Shown here in pieces: positions 54,593 to 63,921 of a DNA stretch of 64,000 bases (its first letter is position 1; every line of letters begins with the position of its first letter). Where the stretch lies: NCBI GenBank assembly GCA_034659475.1, contig JAYEHK010000177.1, forward strand, positions 1-64,000. The letters run 5' to 3'. A program made the translations under genes and the position numbers. The DNA is from JAYEHK01 sp034659475 (GTDB taxonomy: Bacteria; Bacillota; Syntrophomonadia; Syntrophomonadales; Syntrophomonadaceae). The notes under the pieces were generated by a model. It had not been told where the DNA came from. It did no database searches and saw nothing but the letters and a program-made list of their open reading frames with translations.

Positions 54593-55516
54593 TTACAAGA
54601 CTGCCTTTATTACTTCTAGCCCATTTTTATACAATATCATATTAATTTCATCAGATGTAAATCCCCTGTCCTTTAAATAATCCGGCAGTTTCTTATACGC
54701 CCCAATATGAGGCAAAACCACATGATCCGTACCATCAAAATCAGAACCCAGGGCTACATGTTTAACGCCAATTAGATCACAAGCATAAACAATATGATCC
54801 ATGAAAGCATCAATATCTGCCGATGTGTTTGAAACAAAGTCACTTACCTGACTAATACCCACAACGCCTCCGTGATCAGCCAATGTTTTAAGTTGATGAT
54901 CATCCAAATTCCTTCGGTGATTACAAAGCGCTTTTATATTAGCATGGGTTACCATTACAGGTAACGAATAAGCGTCCAGCGCATTGTAAAACCCTTTAGG
55001 TGCAATATGTGCAAGATCCAGAATCATTCCCAACCGTTCCATTTCTTTCACTACTTCATATCCTTTTTGACTCAGACCGCCTGCCAGAGGTCCCTCACCT
55101 ACCCCGTCCGCCAAAAGATTTCTATGGTTCCATGTTAACCCCATACTACGCAGTCCTAATCGATAAAACAAACGTAGTATTTCAATATCTTTCCCAATAC
55201 ATTCTGCGCCTTCCAGATGTAAAACACCGCCTAATTTTCCTTCACTCTCTGCTTTTGAAAGATCCTCTTTACAAAAGATCGGAACAATATACTCCTGATT
55301 TTTTCCAACTTCACAAAAATACACATCCATTTGCTTCATTATTTTTCGTAAGGTTGAAATTTGGTCTAAAGGCATCGTAAATAAAGCAAAAAACTGCACA
55401 CCAATTCCAGCTTCATTCGCTCTTTTTAAATCGTATTGTCCATCAGTTTCCAGTAAACACGCATCATTTTCCGTCAAATAGTAGATCGTATCACAATGTA
55501 AATCCATTATTCTCAT
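54593..55516 (-). CDS. Membrane-dipeptidase-like zinc peptidase (M19)
   Basis: 307 residues, no signal peptide. Binuclear zinc site motifs: MDLHCDTIYYL (HxD), HLEGAE (bridging Glu), VMVTHANIKALCNHRRN and LGSDFDGTDH. Splits dipeptides, including D-amino acid ones in this family. 25 nt upstream of the PHP gene and probably co-transcribed. Confidence 0.9.
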   Translation of the reverse strand: MRIMDLHCDTIYYLTENDACLLETDGQYDLKRANEAGIGVQFFALFTMPLDQISTLRKIMKQMDVYFCEVGKNQEYIVPIFCKEDLSKAESEGKLGGVLHLEGAECIGKDIEILRLFYRLGLRSMGLTWNHRNLLADGVGEGPLAGGLSQKGYEVVKEMERLGMILDLAHIAPKGFYNALDAYSLPVMVTHANIKALCNHRRNLDDHQLKTLADHGGVVGISQVSDFVSNTSADIDAFMDHIVYACDLIGVKHVALGSDFDGTDHVVLPHIGAYKKLPDYLKDRGFTSDEINMILYKNGLEVIKAVL

Positions 55517-55545
55517 TGTCTCACCTCATTTATTAAAATGACAAA

Positions 55546-55583
55546 ATAAGAACCTGCTTAATAGATTAAGCAGGCTCTTATTA
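55546..55583 (-). terminator. Terminator of spoVS
   Basis: Near-perfect stem AATAAGA..CTGCTTAAT / ATTAAGCAG..TCTTATT, 16 nt past the stop codon. Confidence 0.75.
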
Positions 55584-55598
55584 ATTCAAACTCAAACA

Positions 55599-55859
55599 TT
55601 ATCTAGGTTCAATAATCAGTTTGATGGCCGTTCTTTCTTCACCATCAATTATTATGTCACAAAATGCCGGGATGCATATTAAATCCATTCCACTTGGAGC
55701 AACAAATCCCCTTGCAATAGCAATGGCCTTCACCGCCTGGTTTATTGCCCCAGCACCAATCGCTTGAATCTCTGCATTCCCCTTCTCCCTTAACACTCCA
55801 GCAAGTGCTCCTGCAACCGAATTTGGACTGGACTTAGCTGAAACCTTCAATACTTCCAT
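55599..55859 (-). CDS. spoVS: Stage V sporulation protein S
   Basis: 86 residues: MEVLKVSAKSSPNSVAGALA, then GAINQAVKAIAIARGFVAPS, almost identical to Bacillus SpoVS. Alba-like small protein needed for spore coat and septum timing. The second of tandem ATG codons has the better SD spacing (GGGAGG). Supports a spore-forming lineage. Confidence 0.95.
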   Translation of the reverse strand: MEVLKVSAKSSPNSVAGALAGVLREKGNAEIQAIGAGAINQAVKAIAIARGFVAPSGMDLICIPAFCDIIIDGEERTAIKLIIEPR

Positions 55860-56004
55860 CATTTGACCTCCCTCAATAATAAATTAACTGCATTTAACAG
55901 GTTGCTCTCATAGAAGTATATTCTAACTTGTTTTAACAATTCCTTCTTTTCATTACTAATTTTTGGATAAATTTTCATAATTAATCAGTTACTATGAAAT
56001 TTTT

Positions 56005-56784
56005 CTATGCCTTACGAGAAATTCGTTTTACTTCAGTCGTTTTAAAACTCTTTTCATCTATGGATATAACGAGCCCTTCAAACTGCACCGGACCTGTTGC
56101 AACCTCAAATCGAGCAGGTCTGCAACTGATAAACTTTTTGATAACATTTTCCTTATCCATTCCAAGTATCGAATTAGATGGTCCTGTCATCCCCAAATCA
56201 CTTATATAGCCCGTTCCAGCAGGTAATATTTTCTCATCAGCTGTTTGAATATGTGTATGTGTACCAGCAACTGCACTAACTTTTCCATCTAAATAGTGTG
56301 CAAGAGCAAGTTTTTCAGAGGTCGCTTCTGCATGAAAATCAACAATAATTATATCTGCATTTCCTTTTACTTCATCAACAATTTTTTCCACAGTTTGAAA
56401 CGGGCAATCCATAGCAGGCATAAAAACTCGCCCGGATGCATTAATGACAGCAATTTTATAGTTAAAACCAGCTATAAATATATGATAACCCTGCCCTGGA
56501 CAGGGTGACGGATAATTAGCCGGTCTGATAACCCTCGGTTCATCATCTACAAAATTCAGTATATCTTTGTTGTCCCAAACATGATTGCCCATAGTAATTA
56601 CATCAATCCCAGCAAAAATTAACTCATCTTTTATGTCTCTGGTTAATCCCCTGCCACCAGCTGCATTTTCTCCATTAGCTATTGTAAATGAAATGTTATA
56701 TTCTTTTTGAATGGTCGGTAAGTGTTCTTTGACAGCTTTTCGTCCCGGCTTTCCAACAATATCTCCAATCATTAAAAGATTCAA
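56005..56784 (-). CDS. ymdB: YmdB-family phosphodiesterase (TIGR00282)
   Basis: 259 residues, calcineurin-like metallophosphoesterase that hydrolyses cyclic nucleotides in Bacillus and affects biofilm choice. Motifs MIGDIVGKPGRKAV, ANGENAAGG, MGNHVWDN, DFHAEATSEK and GTHTHIQTAD. The start is the TTG at 56784, 7 nt after GGAGGG; the longer frame begins inside that SD. Between rny and spoVS, its usual place. Confidence 0.9.
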   Translation of the reverse strand: MNLLMIGDIVGKPGRKAVKEHLPTIQKEYNISFTIANGENAAGGRGLTRDIKDELIFAGIDVITMGNHVWDNKDILNFVDDEPRVIRPANYPSPCPGQGYHIFIAGFNYKIAVINASGRVFMPAMDCPFQTVEKIVDEVKGNADIIIVDFHAEATSEKLALAHYLDGKVSAVAGTHTHIQTADEKILPAGTGYISDLGMTGPSNSILGMDKENVIKKFISCRPARFEVATGPVQFEGLVISIDEKSFKTTEVKRISRKA

Positions 56785-56866
56785 AGAGAATCCCTCCAAA
56801 TTCTTTTCCTATCAAATTTAACCTAATCACATCTTGACAGATTTCCAATAATATATCAAATAGTAT

Positions 56867-56900
56867 AAAAAACACAGGACCCCTAAAGGCCCTGTGTTTT
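56867..56900 (-). terminator. Terminator of rny
   Basis: Stem AAAACACAGG / CCTGTGTTTT with an inner CCT/AGG pair set and T-run on the minus strand; 8 nt past the stop codon. Confidence 0.85.
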
Positions 56901-56908
56901 GACTGCAA

Positions 56909-58465
56909 CTATTTTGCAAATTCAACCTGACGAGTTTCTCGAATAGCGATAACTTTTATTTGTCCAGGATAATCCAACTCCTGTTCAATTTTTCTTGCAA
57001 TGTCTTTGACAAGATTAATTGACGCAAGATCATCAATTTCCTCGGGTTTTACCATAACTCTAATCTCGCGACCAGCCTGAATAGCAAAGGATTTCTCTAC
57101 CCCGGAGAATGAATCAGCCAGAGTTTCTAGTTTTTCAAGACGTTTAATATATGCTTCCAGCGTTTCTCTTCTGGCACCAGGTCTAGAGGCTGATATGGCA
57201 TCAGCAGCCTGTACTAGAACCGCTTCAATGGTTCGTGCTTCAACATCCCCATGATGTGCCTCAATACCGTGTATTACTTCCTTATTTTCACGATATTTCT
57301 TAGCCAGATCAACGCCTATCTCAACATGCGAACCTACCACTTCATGATCAACTGCTTTTCCAATGTCGTGAAGCAAACCAGCTCGTTTTGCAAGCATAAT
57401 ATCAACATTTAATTCAGCTGCCATTACACTCGCAAGATAGGCTACCTCGATAGAGTGTTTTAACACATTTTGCCCATAACTTGTCCTGTATTTTAGCCGT
57501 CCAAGGAGTTTGATCAGTTCAGGATGAAGTCCATGAACCCCCACTTCAAAAGCAGCTTGTTCCCCCACTTCTCGCAATTCCTGATCTATTTCCTTTTTCG
57601 CTTTTTCAACCATTTCTTCTATTCTGGCTGGATGAATTCTACCATCTGAAACCAGATGTTCCAGCGCACGGCGTGCTGTTTCTCTGCGAACTGGATCAAA
57701 GGATGAAAGAATGACTGCCTCTGGAGTATCATCAATAATAAGATCAACTCCGGTTAGGGTTTCAAAGGTGCGAATATTTCGACCTTCTCTACCTATTATC
57801 CGTCCTTTCATCTCATCATTCGGCAAAGCTACAACCGATACCGTTGTTTCCAAAACAACATCGGCTGCACAACGCTGAATCGCCAAAGAAATAATATTCT
57901 TAGCACGCTTTTCACCATCTTCTTTTGCTTCTGATTCAATATTTCGGATCATTAACGCAGTTTCTTGTCGAGTTTGTTGCTCTACATTATACAACAACAA
58001 CTCCTTCGCTTCCTCTGACGTTAAACCAGATAAACGTTCAAGTTCTTTTAATTGTTGAGTTAGAATCAGCTGCAAATCCTGCTGCGTTTTCTCAAATTCC
58101 CGTTCCTTTTCCTGCAACATTTGTTCTTTCTTTTCAATATTATCAGATTTTTTTTCAATTAACTCTTCTTTTTGCTGAATTCTTCTCTCAACTCTATCAA
58201 GCTCCCGACGTCTTTCTCTTACATCCCTTTCGATTTCCTGTCGACTACGATGATTTTCATCTCGCGCTTCTAATAATAATTCTTTCTTTTTTGCCTCTGC
58301 CTCTTTGGTCCCTTCCTCTATAATTCTTGCAGCCTCTTCTTCAGCTGCACCAATTCTACTTTCAGCAATGACTTTCCTGGCGTAATATCCTCCTGCCAAA
58401 CCTACTGCCAGTGAAATCATAACTACCACAATGCTTAACAGTGTAGGTGTAGTAATTGTGTTCAC
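56909..58465 (-). CDS. rny: Ribonuclease Y
   Basis: 518 residues; membrane-anchored endonuclease that starts mRNA decay. N-terminal helix (about 8-28), long charged coiled coil to about 200, KH domain with [17 protein letters not shown], and HD domain with [27 protein letters not shown] 350-bp leader with two promoters and a terminator precedes it. Confidence 0.95.
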   Translation of the reverse strand: MNTITTPTLLSIVVVMISLAVGLAGGYYARKVIAESRIGAAEEEAARIIEEGTKEAEAKKKELLLEARDENHRSRQEIERDVRERRRELDRVERRIQQKEELIEKKSDNIEKKEQMLQEKEREFEKTQQDLQLILTQQLKELERLSGLTSEEAKELLLYNVEQQTRQETALMIRNIESEAKEDGEKRAKNIISLAIQRCAADVVLETTVSVVALPNDEMKGRIIGREGRNIRTFETLTGVDLIIDDTPEAVILSSFDPVRRETARRALEHLVSDGRIHPARIEEMVEKAKKEIDQELREVGEQAAFEVGVHGLHPELIKLLGRLKYRTSYGQNVLKHSIEVAYLASVMAAELNVDIMLAKRAGLLHDIGKAVDHEVVGSHVEIGVDLAKKYRENKEVIHGIEAHHGDVEARTIEAVLVQAADAISASRPGARRETLEAYIKRLEKLETLADSFSGVEKSFAIQAGREIRVMVKPEEIDDLASINLVKDIARKIEQELDYPGQIKVIAIRETRQVEFAK

Positions 58466-58488
58466 CTCCTTTAATTATATAAATATTA

Positions 58489-58518
58489 TTAAATAAAAAA
58501 CCGAGTTTTCACTCGGCT
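58489..58518 (-). terminator. Terminator in the rny leader
   Basis: Minus strand CCGAG-TGAAAA-CTCGG followed by TTTTTTATTT, 24 nt before the rny start codon and about 300 nt past recA. Confidence 0.8.
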
Positions 58519-58728
58519 TATGAAGAAGTTCTCACTTATTGATTTTCATACTTCCGCATCATCTCTGTCTGAATTCATTTGCTATTCGTTATTCACGGCA
58601 TAACAACATGAGTGAGATGTATGAAACTCACCTTAACCTATAAAAAAGACAAATATTCTATATTTCCAGAAGATCCTCTTTATCCTATTAACTCAATCTT
58701 CTAACCCATCAAACATAACTTGAAGATG
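58519..58728 (-). ncRNA. Candidate small RNA or attenuated leader between recA and rny
   Basis: About 230 nt bounded by a good promoter (58729-58757) and an intrinsic terminator (58489-58518). No reading frame of note. Contains a small hairpin, GTGAG-TTTCATACAT-CTCAC, on the minus strand. It either ends as a separate RNA or regulates read-through into rny. Confidence 0.45.
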
Positions 58729-58757
58729 TATATATTAAATACTGTCATTGTGGTCAA
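58729..58757 (-). promoter_or_regulatory. Promoter inside the recA-rny gap
   Basis: TTGACC, 17 nt, TATATA on the minus strand. Confidence 0.55.
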
Positions 58758-58793
58758 GCTTTAAAGTGAGACCCTTCTCAGAGCCTTATATAA

Positions 58794-58822
58794 ATTTTAG
58801 TGAGTTTCCCGAATAGTGTCAA
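58794..58822 (-). promoter_or_regulatory. Promoter overlapping the end of recA
   Basis: TTGACA, 17 nt, TAAAAT on the minus strand; the -35 overlaps the recA stop codon region. Confidence 0.6.
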
Positions 58823-59841
58823 GCTTCCTCTGATCCATTTATCTGTTCTACAGGCATAAGTTTCTCTTTTATTCTCTGCTCAATCACTTGATATATTGCT
58901 TCATTGTTCTTTAGAAATTCTTTTCCGTTCTCTCTTCCCTGTCCCATTCGTTCTCCGTCAAACGAGTACCAGGCCCCACTTTTTTGGACAACATCAAGGT
59001 TTGCTGCCATATCTAAAACATCACCTTCTCTTGAAATACCAGTCCCATACATAATATCAAATTCACAGGTTCTGAAAGGCGGCGCCACTTTATTTTTAAC
59101 AATTTTTACTTTGGTTCTATTGCCTATAAGCTCTGTCCCCTGTTTTATTGCTTCTCCTTTTCGCACTTCAACACGAACAGAAGAATAAAACTTAAGAGCT
59201 CGTCCCCCTGTAGTAGTCTCTGGATTCCCGTAAATCACGCCAACCTTTTCACGAATCTGATTAATAAAAATAACCACCGTATTAGATTTGCCAATATGTG
59301 CAGTAAGCTTTCTCAGAGCCTGTGACATCAGTCTGGCCTGTAAACCTACATGTACGTCACCCATTTCCCCATCCAATTCAGCGCGCGGAACCAAAGCCGC
59401 AACAGAGTCAATAACCACAACATCAATTGCACCACTTCTAACAAGCGCCTCCGTTATTTCTAATGCCTGTTCACCACTATCTGGTTGGGCAACCAGCAGG
59501 TTATTTATATCTACCCCTAGTTTTCTAGCATACTGCGGATCCAAAGCATGTTCAGCATCAACAAAAGCAGCCATGCCACCTTGTTTTTGAGCTTCTGCGA
59601 CAGCTTGCAACGCAACCGTAGTTTTTCCTGAGGACTCTGGTCCAAAGATTTCCACAACACGCCCTTTTGGGAATCCACCCACACCCAGGGCCATATCCAG
59701 TGAAATGCATCCAGTCGATATAACGTCTACATTCATCGCTGCATTTTCGCCCAGTTTCATAATGGAACCTTTTCCAAACTGTTTTTCTATATTTTTTATC
59801 GTGTTATTAAGCGCTTCCGCCTTTCCTTCCTGCATATCCAT
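58819..59841 (-). CDS. recA: Recombinase A
   Basis: 340 residues. Walker [11 protein letters not shown]1/L2 DNA-binding loops with [16 protein letters not shown] and [12 protein letters not shown]. Homologous recombination and SOS co-protease. Own promoter with a LexA box downstream of the -10. Confidence 0.98.
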   Translation of the reverse strand: MDMQEGKAEALNNTIKNIEKQFGKGSIMKLGENAAMNVDVISTGCISLDMALGVGGFPKGRVVEIFGPESSGKTTVALQAVAEAQKQGGMAAFVDAEHALDPQYARKLGVDINNLLVAQPDSGEQALEITEALVRSGAIDVVVIDSVAALVPRAELDGEMGDVHVGLQARLMSQALRKLTAHIGKSNTVVIFINQIREKVGVIYGNPETTTGGRALKFYSSVRVEVRKGEAIKQGTELIGNRTKVKIVKNKVAPPFRTCEFDIMYGTGISREGDVLDMAANLDVVQKSGAWYSFDGERMGQGRENGKEFLKNNEAIYQVIEQRIKEKLMPVEQINGSEEA

Positions 59842-59861
59842 TTAAAAAACCCCTCCCGTAG

Positions 59862-59875
59862 CAAACATTTGTTCG
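59862..59875 (-). promoter_or_regulatory. LexA (SOS) box of recA
   Basis: CGAACAAATGTTTG on the minus strand, matching the Firmicutes SOS box CGAACRNRYGTTYG closely; lies just downstream of the -10. Confidence 0.85.
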
Positions 59876-59886
59876 CCTTTGGAATT

Positions 59887-59915
59887 ATTATACCGAGAAA
59901 GCAATTAACTGTCAA
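59887..59915 (-). promoter_or_regulatory. Consensus sigma-A promoter of recA
   Basis: TTGACA, 17 nt, TATAAT on the minus strand: perfect in both hexamers and spacing. Confidence 0.9.
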
Positions 59916-60006
59916 ATTTTATCTATCCAAGTAAAATTCTCTTAAAACCGAATATACGGGACCTGATGGTTTCAGATCACTTTTCATAAGATAAAATTTT
60001 TCCACT

Positions 60007-61254
60007 TTAATTTACTTGAAGATGCCGCCGCAAAATATCCAATGCAGATCTGGCCGAAACCATACGTACGGCATCACGTGACCCAACGAATCTAAGTTCT
60101 TTTACCTTACATTCATTTTCAGCAGCTAGAGCAATATATACTAGACCAACAGGCTTTTCCTCGGTTCCTCCTCCTGGTCCGGCAACGCCCGTTATCGCCA
60201 ACCCGTAATCAGCCCCCGAACATTTGCGAATTCCTGTTGCCATTTCAAAGGCTGTTTGGGAACTGACTGCTCCGTGATCTGAAAGTGTTTTTTGATCAAC
60301 ATTTAAAAGCGCAAGTTTAGCTTCATTGCTGTACGAAATTACTCCTCCCCATAAAACCGCTGAACTTCCAGGTATATCTGTTAGCATTTTACCCACTAAC
60401 CCACCAGTACAAGACTCCGCAACAGCTAACATTTTTCTTTTTTCCAACAAAAGATCCGCAACCCTTGAGGCAAGTGTATCGTCGTTGAAGCCAAATACAT
60501 ATTTCCCCATATGCTTCGTAATCCGATCACTCACCTCGTTCAAAATGGCCTCACTGCGCCGTGAATCCTCCCCTTCTGCAGTTACCTTTATATGAATCTC
60601 TCCATCAACAGCCAGCAAAGCCATTGAACACCCATGATTATCTTTTATAACCTCCTCAAGCATTTCTTCTACTCTAGACTCGCCAGGCCCCAGCACTTTT
60701 ATCGTACGTTTACAAACCCGAGGAAGATCCTTTTCAAAATCTTTCTTAAGTAAAGGTAAAACTTCTTTCCTGAACATTGGTTTCATCTCGGATGGAGGTC
60801 CAGGTAATAAAATGATGAGTTTCTCATTTTTTAATAAATACATTCCTGGAGCCGTTCCTTTATCATTTTTAAGTACTATAGCCTCCGACGGAAACATCGC
60901 TTGTTTAAGATTAATTTCAGGCATTTCCCTGTGTCTGCTTGCAAAAAAACGCTTTAGTTTCTCTACCTCCTCATCTGAAGCAATCATTTGGCAGTTCATC
61001 ATTTCACAGGCAACTGTTTTCGTCAAATCATCAAAGGTTGGACCAAGTCCTCCTGTGGCGATAACAATATCCGCACTTTCTAATCCTATACGAAAAGCCC
61101 TTTCCATTTGTTCTCGGTTATCCCCAACAACGCTTTTCCCTACAACCTTCAATCCTATTTCACTAAGTTCGGTTGATAGAAACACCGAATTCGTGTCAAT
61201 AGTGGTCCCCAAAAGTAATTCGGTCCCCGTTGATATTATATAAACCTTTTTCAA
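60007..61254 (-). CDS. cinA: CinA-family NMN amidohydrolase / ADP-ribose pyrophosphatase-like protein
   Basis: 415 residues. N-terminal COG1058 domain (about 1-165: ISTGTELLLGTTIDTNS, ATGGLGPTFDD, LLPGPPSEMKP) and C-terminal CinA/PncC domain (about 260-415: AVAESCTGGLVGKMLTD, GVAGPGGGTEEKPVGLV). PncC deamidates nicotinamide mononucleotide. TTG start at 61254 after GAGGAGG (10 nt). Upstream neighbour of recA as in many Gram-positives. Confidence 0.9.
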   Translation of the reverse strand: MKKVYIISTGTELLLGTTIDTNSVFLSTELSEIGLKVVGKSVVGDNREQMERAFRIGLESADIVIATGGLGPTFDDLTKTVACEMMNCQMIASDEEVEKLKRFFASRHREMPEINLKQAMFPSEAIVLKNDKGTAPGMYLLKNEKLIILLPGPPSEMKPMFRKEVLPLLKKDFEKDLPRVCKRTIKVLGPGESRVEEMLEEVIKDNHGCSMALLAVDGEIHIKVTAEGEDSRRSEAILNEVSDRITKHMGKYVFGFNDDTLASRVADLLLEKRKMLAVAESCTGGLVGKMLTDIPGSSAVLWGGVISYSNEAKLALLNVDQKTLSDHGAVSSQTAFEMATGIRKCSGADYGLAITGVAGPGGGTEEKPVGLVYIALAAENECKVKELRFVGSRDAVRMVSARSALDILRRHLQVN

Positions 61255-61353
61255 GCCTATAATGCCTCCTCGTTATCTAATAATCCGAAAAATCAATCCA
61301 GCCTACTAATATTATAAACATTTTCAGATGCAATATTGACATATTTATAGTTT

Positions 61354-61552
61354 CCTATTTTCGTACTAACCCCTCATGACCGCAGGCCACAACCACTTAT
61401 GAAAATGCTGTGGGAAGTGCAGGGGAACGATTTTAACGCTGATACACGCTGATTATCGCAGATTAACGCTGTTATATATATTAAAAAAATTATCAGCGTT
61501 AATCGGCGGACATCAGCGTAAATCTGCGTTAAAAAACAAATTTTCTAATTAA
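61354..61552. repeat. Mosaic repeat with long hairpin, copy 3
   Basis: Opens with CCTATTTTCGTACTAACC, then CCGCAGGCCACAACCACTTA and TGAAAATGC (61373-61410), then the hairpin element 61424-61552 shared with 51881-52059: arms made of AACGCTGAT / ATCAGCGTT units around an AT-rich loop, ending ATTTTCTAATTAA. No gene in this 325-bp gap. Confidence 0.7.
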
Positions 61553-61553
61553 C

Positions 61554-61580
61554 AAAACAAAAACCGGGCGTATGCCCGGT
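61554..61580 (-). terminator. Terminator of the FtsH-like gene
   Basis: ACCGGGC-GTAT-GCCCGGT with T5 on the minus strand; the stem touches the stop codon. Confidence 0.85.
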
Positions 61581-63064
61581 TAAACTGCTATTTCATTCGA
61601 TCTATAAACAATTTCTTCAAATCGTTGTCTATCCAGGGTTTCTTCATCCCTGATAATATCCGCAATTTTAAACAAAAGCCCTTGGTTTTGCTTTAACAAA
61701 TTTATCGTCTTTTGCTCTGTTACATCCAATATTTTCTTGCATTCTTCATATAGCTTTTCCTTGGGAACATTGTTCGAATCCATTACCCCAAGTGATGAAA
61801 GACCACTTTTCACTAAATCACCGGCGACCTCCCACGCCTGTTCGAAATCATTTCTCGAACCCGTGCTGCGATTTCCATAACGAAGTTCCTCGGCAACAGC
61901 ACCAGCCAGGGCAACCATGATCTTATCTTCCAATTCCTCTTTTGTATAAAGATACTGATCATCCTGTGGGCTTTTTCGCATAAAACCCAGTGCTCTACCG
62001 CGCGGAATAATCGTTAGCGATGAGACCGATCCACGCTCCAGTATTTCACTGACTAAAGCATGACCACTTTCATGTACGCAAACCCTTGTCATTTCTTTTT
62101 CAACAGGCTTACGATCCAATTTTTCTCCCATGATCACTTTATCAATGGCTTCCGAAAAATGTTGCTGTTTTATGGCATCTGAGTTTTCACGCATCGCAAG
62201 AATAGCCGCTTCATTAGCCAGACTTTCCAGGTGTGCACCCGAAAACCCAAAACTTGCTCGGGCAATTTCATCCAGTTGAAGCCCTTTATCTAATGGTTTA
62301 TTTGAGGTGTGCAATTCTAGAATTTTTTTCCTTCCTGACCGATCGGGGAGATCCACACGAACCTGTCGATCAAATCGTCCAGGTCGTAACAATGCTGAAT
62401 CCAGCATATCAGGACGATTGGTTGCAGCAATCACCAAAATTCGTGGATTTTCATTTTGGTTAACGCCATCCATTTCAACCAATAGTTGATTTAAGGTTTG
62501 ATCATATTCCATATGACTATTGTGACTGCCCCGTTTAGCCCCAAGAATCTCCAATTCATCAATAAAAATAATAGCACTTTGCAGATTTTGTTTTTGGGCT
62601 TTTTTACGCACATCATTAAAAAGTTGTCTTACCCTTTTGGCTCCAACACCAGCATATATTTCTATAAACTCGGAACCAGAAGCAGCAACAAAAGCCGAAT
62701 GAGTAAAACTCGCCGCTGCTCTGGCAAGTAGCGTTTTACCTGTCCCTGGCGGCCCCACCAGTAGAATTCCCTTTAATGGACGAATCCCCATAGTTACTAT
62801 CTCCTCAGGCTTACAGACAAAATCCAGGGCCTCTTTAAGCTCCTTAATCGCTGTATCTTGTCCCCCAATATCCTCAAACTTTAGTTGATTCTTTTGTTCT
62901 ACTCCACCACCGACATTACTTACTTTCATTTGTCCCTGCATAATCATAAAGAAATAGAACCCACCCATTAGCAAACCGAACAGAATAAACGGGGTAATAT
63001 TTACACCCTGTAATCCAAGTGTAATAAATAAAGCAATCACAACACCCGCTACAATCTCTTTCAT
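61580..63064 (-). CDS. Short FtsH-like AAA+ membrane protease
   Basis: 494 residues, shorter than FtsH (600-650). Two closely spaced N-terminal membrane helices (about 3-18 and 25-42) with almost no extracytoplasmic domain between them. AAA+ module with Walker A GPPGTGKTLLARA, Walker B IIFIDELEIL, SRH AATNRPDMLDSALLRPGRFD. Zinc protease with HESGH (about residue 343) and the third ligand Asp in SRNDFEQAW. It degrades membrane or cytoplasmic proteins; the lost periplasmic domain, where HflKC-type partners bind FtsH, suggests another partner, perhaps the preceding gene product. Confidence 0.85.
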   Translation of the reverse strand: MKEIVAGVVIALFITLGLQGVNITPFILFGLLMGGFYFFMIMQGQMKVSNVGGGVEQKNQLKFEDIGGQDTAIKELKEALDFVCKPEEIVTMGIRPLKGILLVGPPGTGKTLLARAAASFTHSAFVAASGSEFIEIYAGVGAKRVRQLFNDVRKKAQKQNLQSAIIFIDELEILGAKRGSHNSHMEYDQTLNQLLVEMDGVNQNENPRILVIAATNRPDMLDSALLRPGRFDRQVRVDLPDRSGRKKILELHTSNKPLDKGLQLDEIARASFGFSGAHLESLANEAAILAMRENSDAIKQQHFSEAIDKVIMGEKLDRKPVEKEMTRVCVHESGHALVSEILERGSVSSLTIIPRGRALGFMRKSPQDDQYLYTKEELEDKIMVALAGAVAEELRYGNRSTGSRNDFEQAWEVAGDLVKSGLSSLGVMDSNNVPKEKLYEECKKILDVTEQKTINLLKQNQGLLFKIADIIRDEETLDRQRFEEIVYRSNEIAV

Positions 63065-63080
63065 AAAGCATCCCCTTTCT

Positions 63081-63614
63081 TTAAACCGGTCCAGAAACTT
63101 TATCTTGAGAAGGTCTGTTGATCACTTCATAAAGAAAGGCATCTCCTTTTTCAAGCTGTATATACAATCTCTCTTCATCAAGATAAAGGTTATATTCATA
63201 GTTTTGGGTCACCGCCAAATCTTTTAATTGTTCTTGCAGCCACACATAATTATTTTTGGCCAGTGCCTCATATATCTCTATTTGAAACTCGTCAAGTGCT
63301 GTTTGTAATTCGTTGTCACGCTGATCTACCAGATGAATGTCATAATTCTTCTTTATACTACTATTTACAACTTTATCTATTTGTTTATAATCCTCTTTTA
63401 TATCTCCTACAGTCTGTATATTAACTTCTACAAAATAACCATCATGATTCTTTTCAATCTCAACATTTTCAACATTGCTAAAGGTATCAATCTTAGTTAT
63501 CACCGGTTTTTCAATCATACGATCCTGGTAAAGACGGTAGGACCCTGTAAACAGTCCCAAACTAATAACGAGAGCAAGCCCAAACCATAGAACCTTAAAA
63601 TCCCCTTTTTTCAC
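63081..63614 (-). CDS. Membrane-anchored protein of unknown function next to the FtsH-like gene
   Basis: 177 residues: one N-terminal membrane helix (about 9-27), then a mostly charged extracytoplasmic domain with alternating beta-like stretches (VENVEIEKNHDGYFVEVNI) and helices (LQTALDEFQIEIYEALAKNN). Not recognised. It ends 17 nt before the FtsH-like start and must share its transcript, so a substrate, adaptor or inhibitor role is possible. The 218 bp from 63615 to 63832 show nothing clear. Confidence 0.6.
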   Translation of the reverse strand: MKKGDFKVLWFGLALVISLGLFTGSYRLYQDRMIEKPVITKIDTFSNVENVEIEKNHDGYFVEVNIQTVGDIKEDYKQIDKVVNSSIKKNYDIHLVDQRDNELQTALDEFQIEIYEALAKNNYVWLQEQLKDLAVTQNYEYNLYLDEERLYIQLEKGDAFLYEVINRPSQDKVSGPV

Positions 63615-63832
63615 GCTTCGTCCCCTCCTTTACCCAATCATTATAGCACAGACTTTCGTCCTATAATCAGCTCAAATGTTTGGTATTATTCCATTAATTG
63701 AGCAAGCTAGCGTAATCCGCCCTAACTTCGTCTCGTTCAAATCCGCTTAGCAAATAGGAATGATTTTATCTAGGGAACATGAATGCAAAACTATTTCACA
63801 TCAATACAACCCTATCTTTTAGATATATTTAC

Positions 63833-63864
63833 AGAAAACAGCCGGGTTATTCAACCCGGCTGTT
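63833..63864 (-). terminator. Terminator of the gene at the right edge
   Basis: Stem AACAGCCGGGTT / AACCCGGCTGTT with a 4-nt loop and TTTTCTG tail on the minus strand, 58 nt past the stop codon at 63922. Confidence 0.8.
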
Positions 63865-63921
63865 TAATCATCAATTATTTACTCTATCTTTTCCTACCCT
63901 TCAGAACTCGGTCCATCCAAA

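Noticed and set aside
60812..61243. 143-residue plus-strand frame opposite cinA
   Set aside because: Shadow of a well-supported gene on the other strand.
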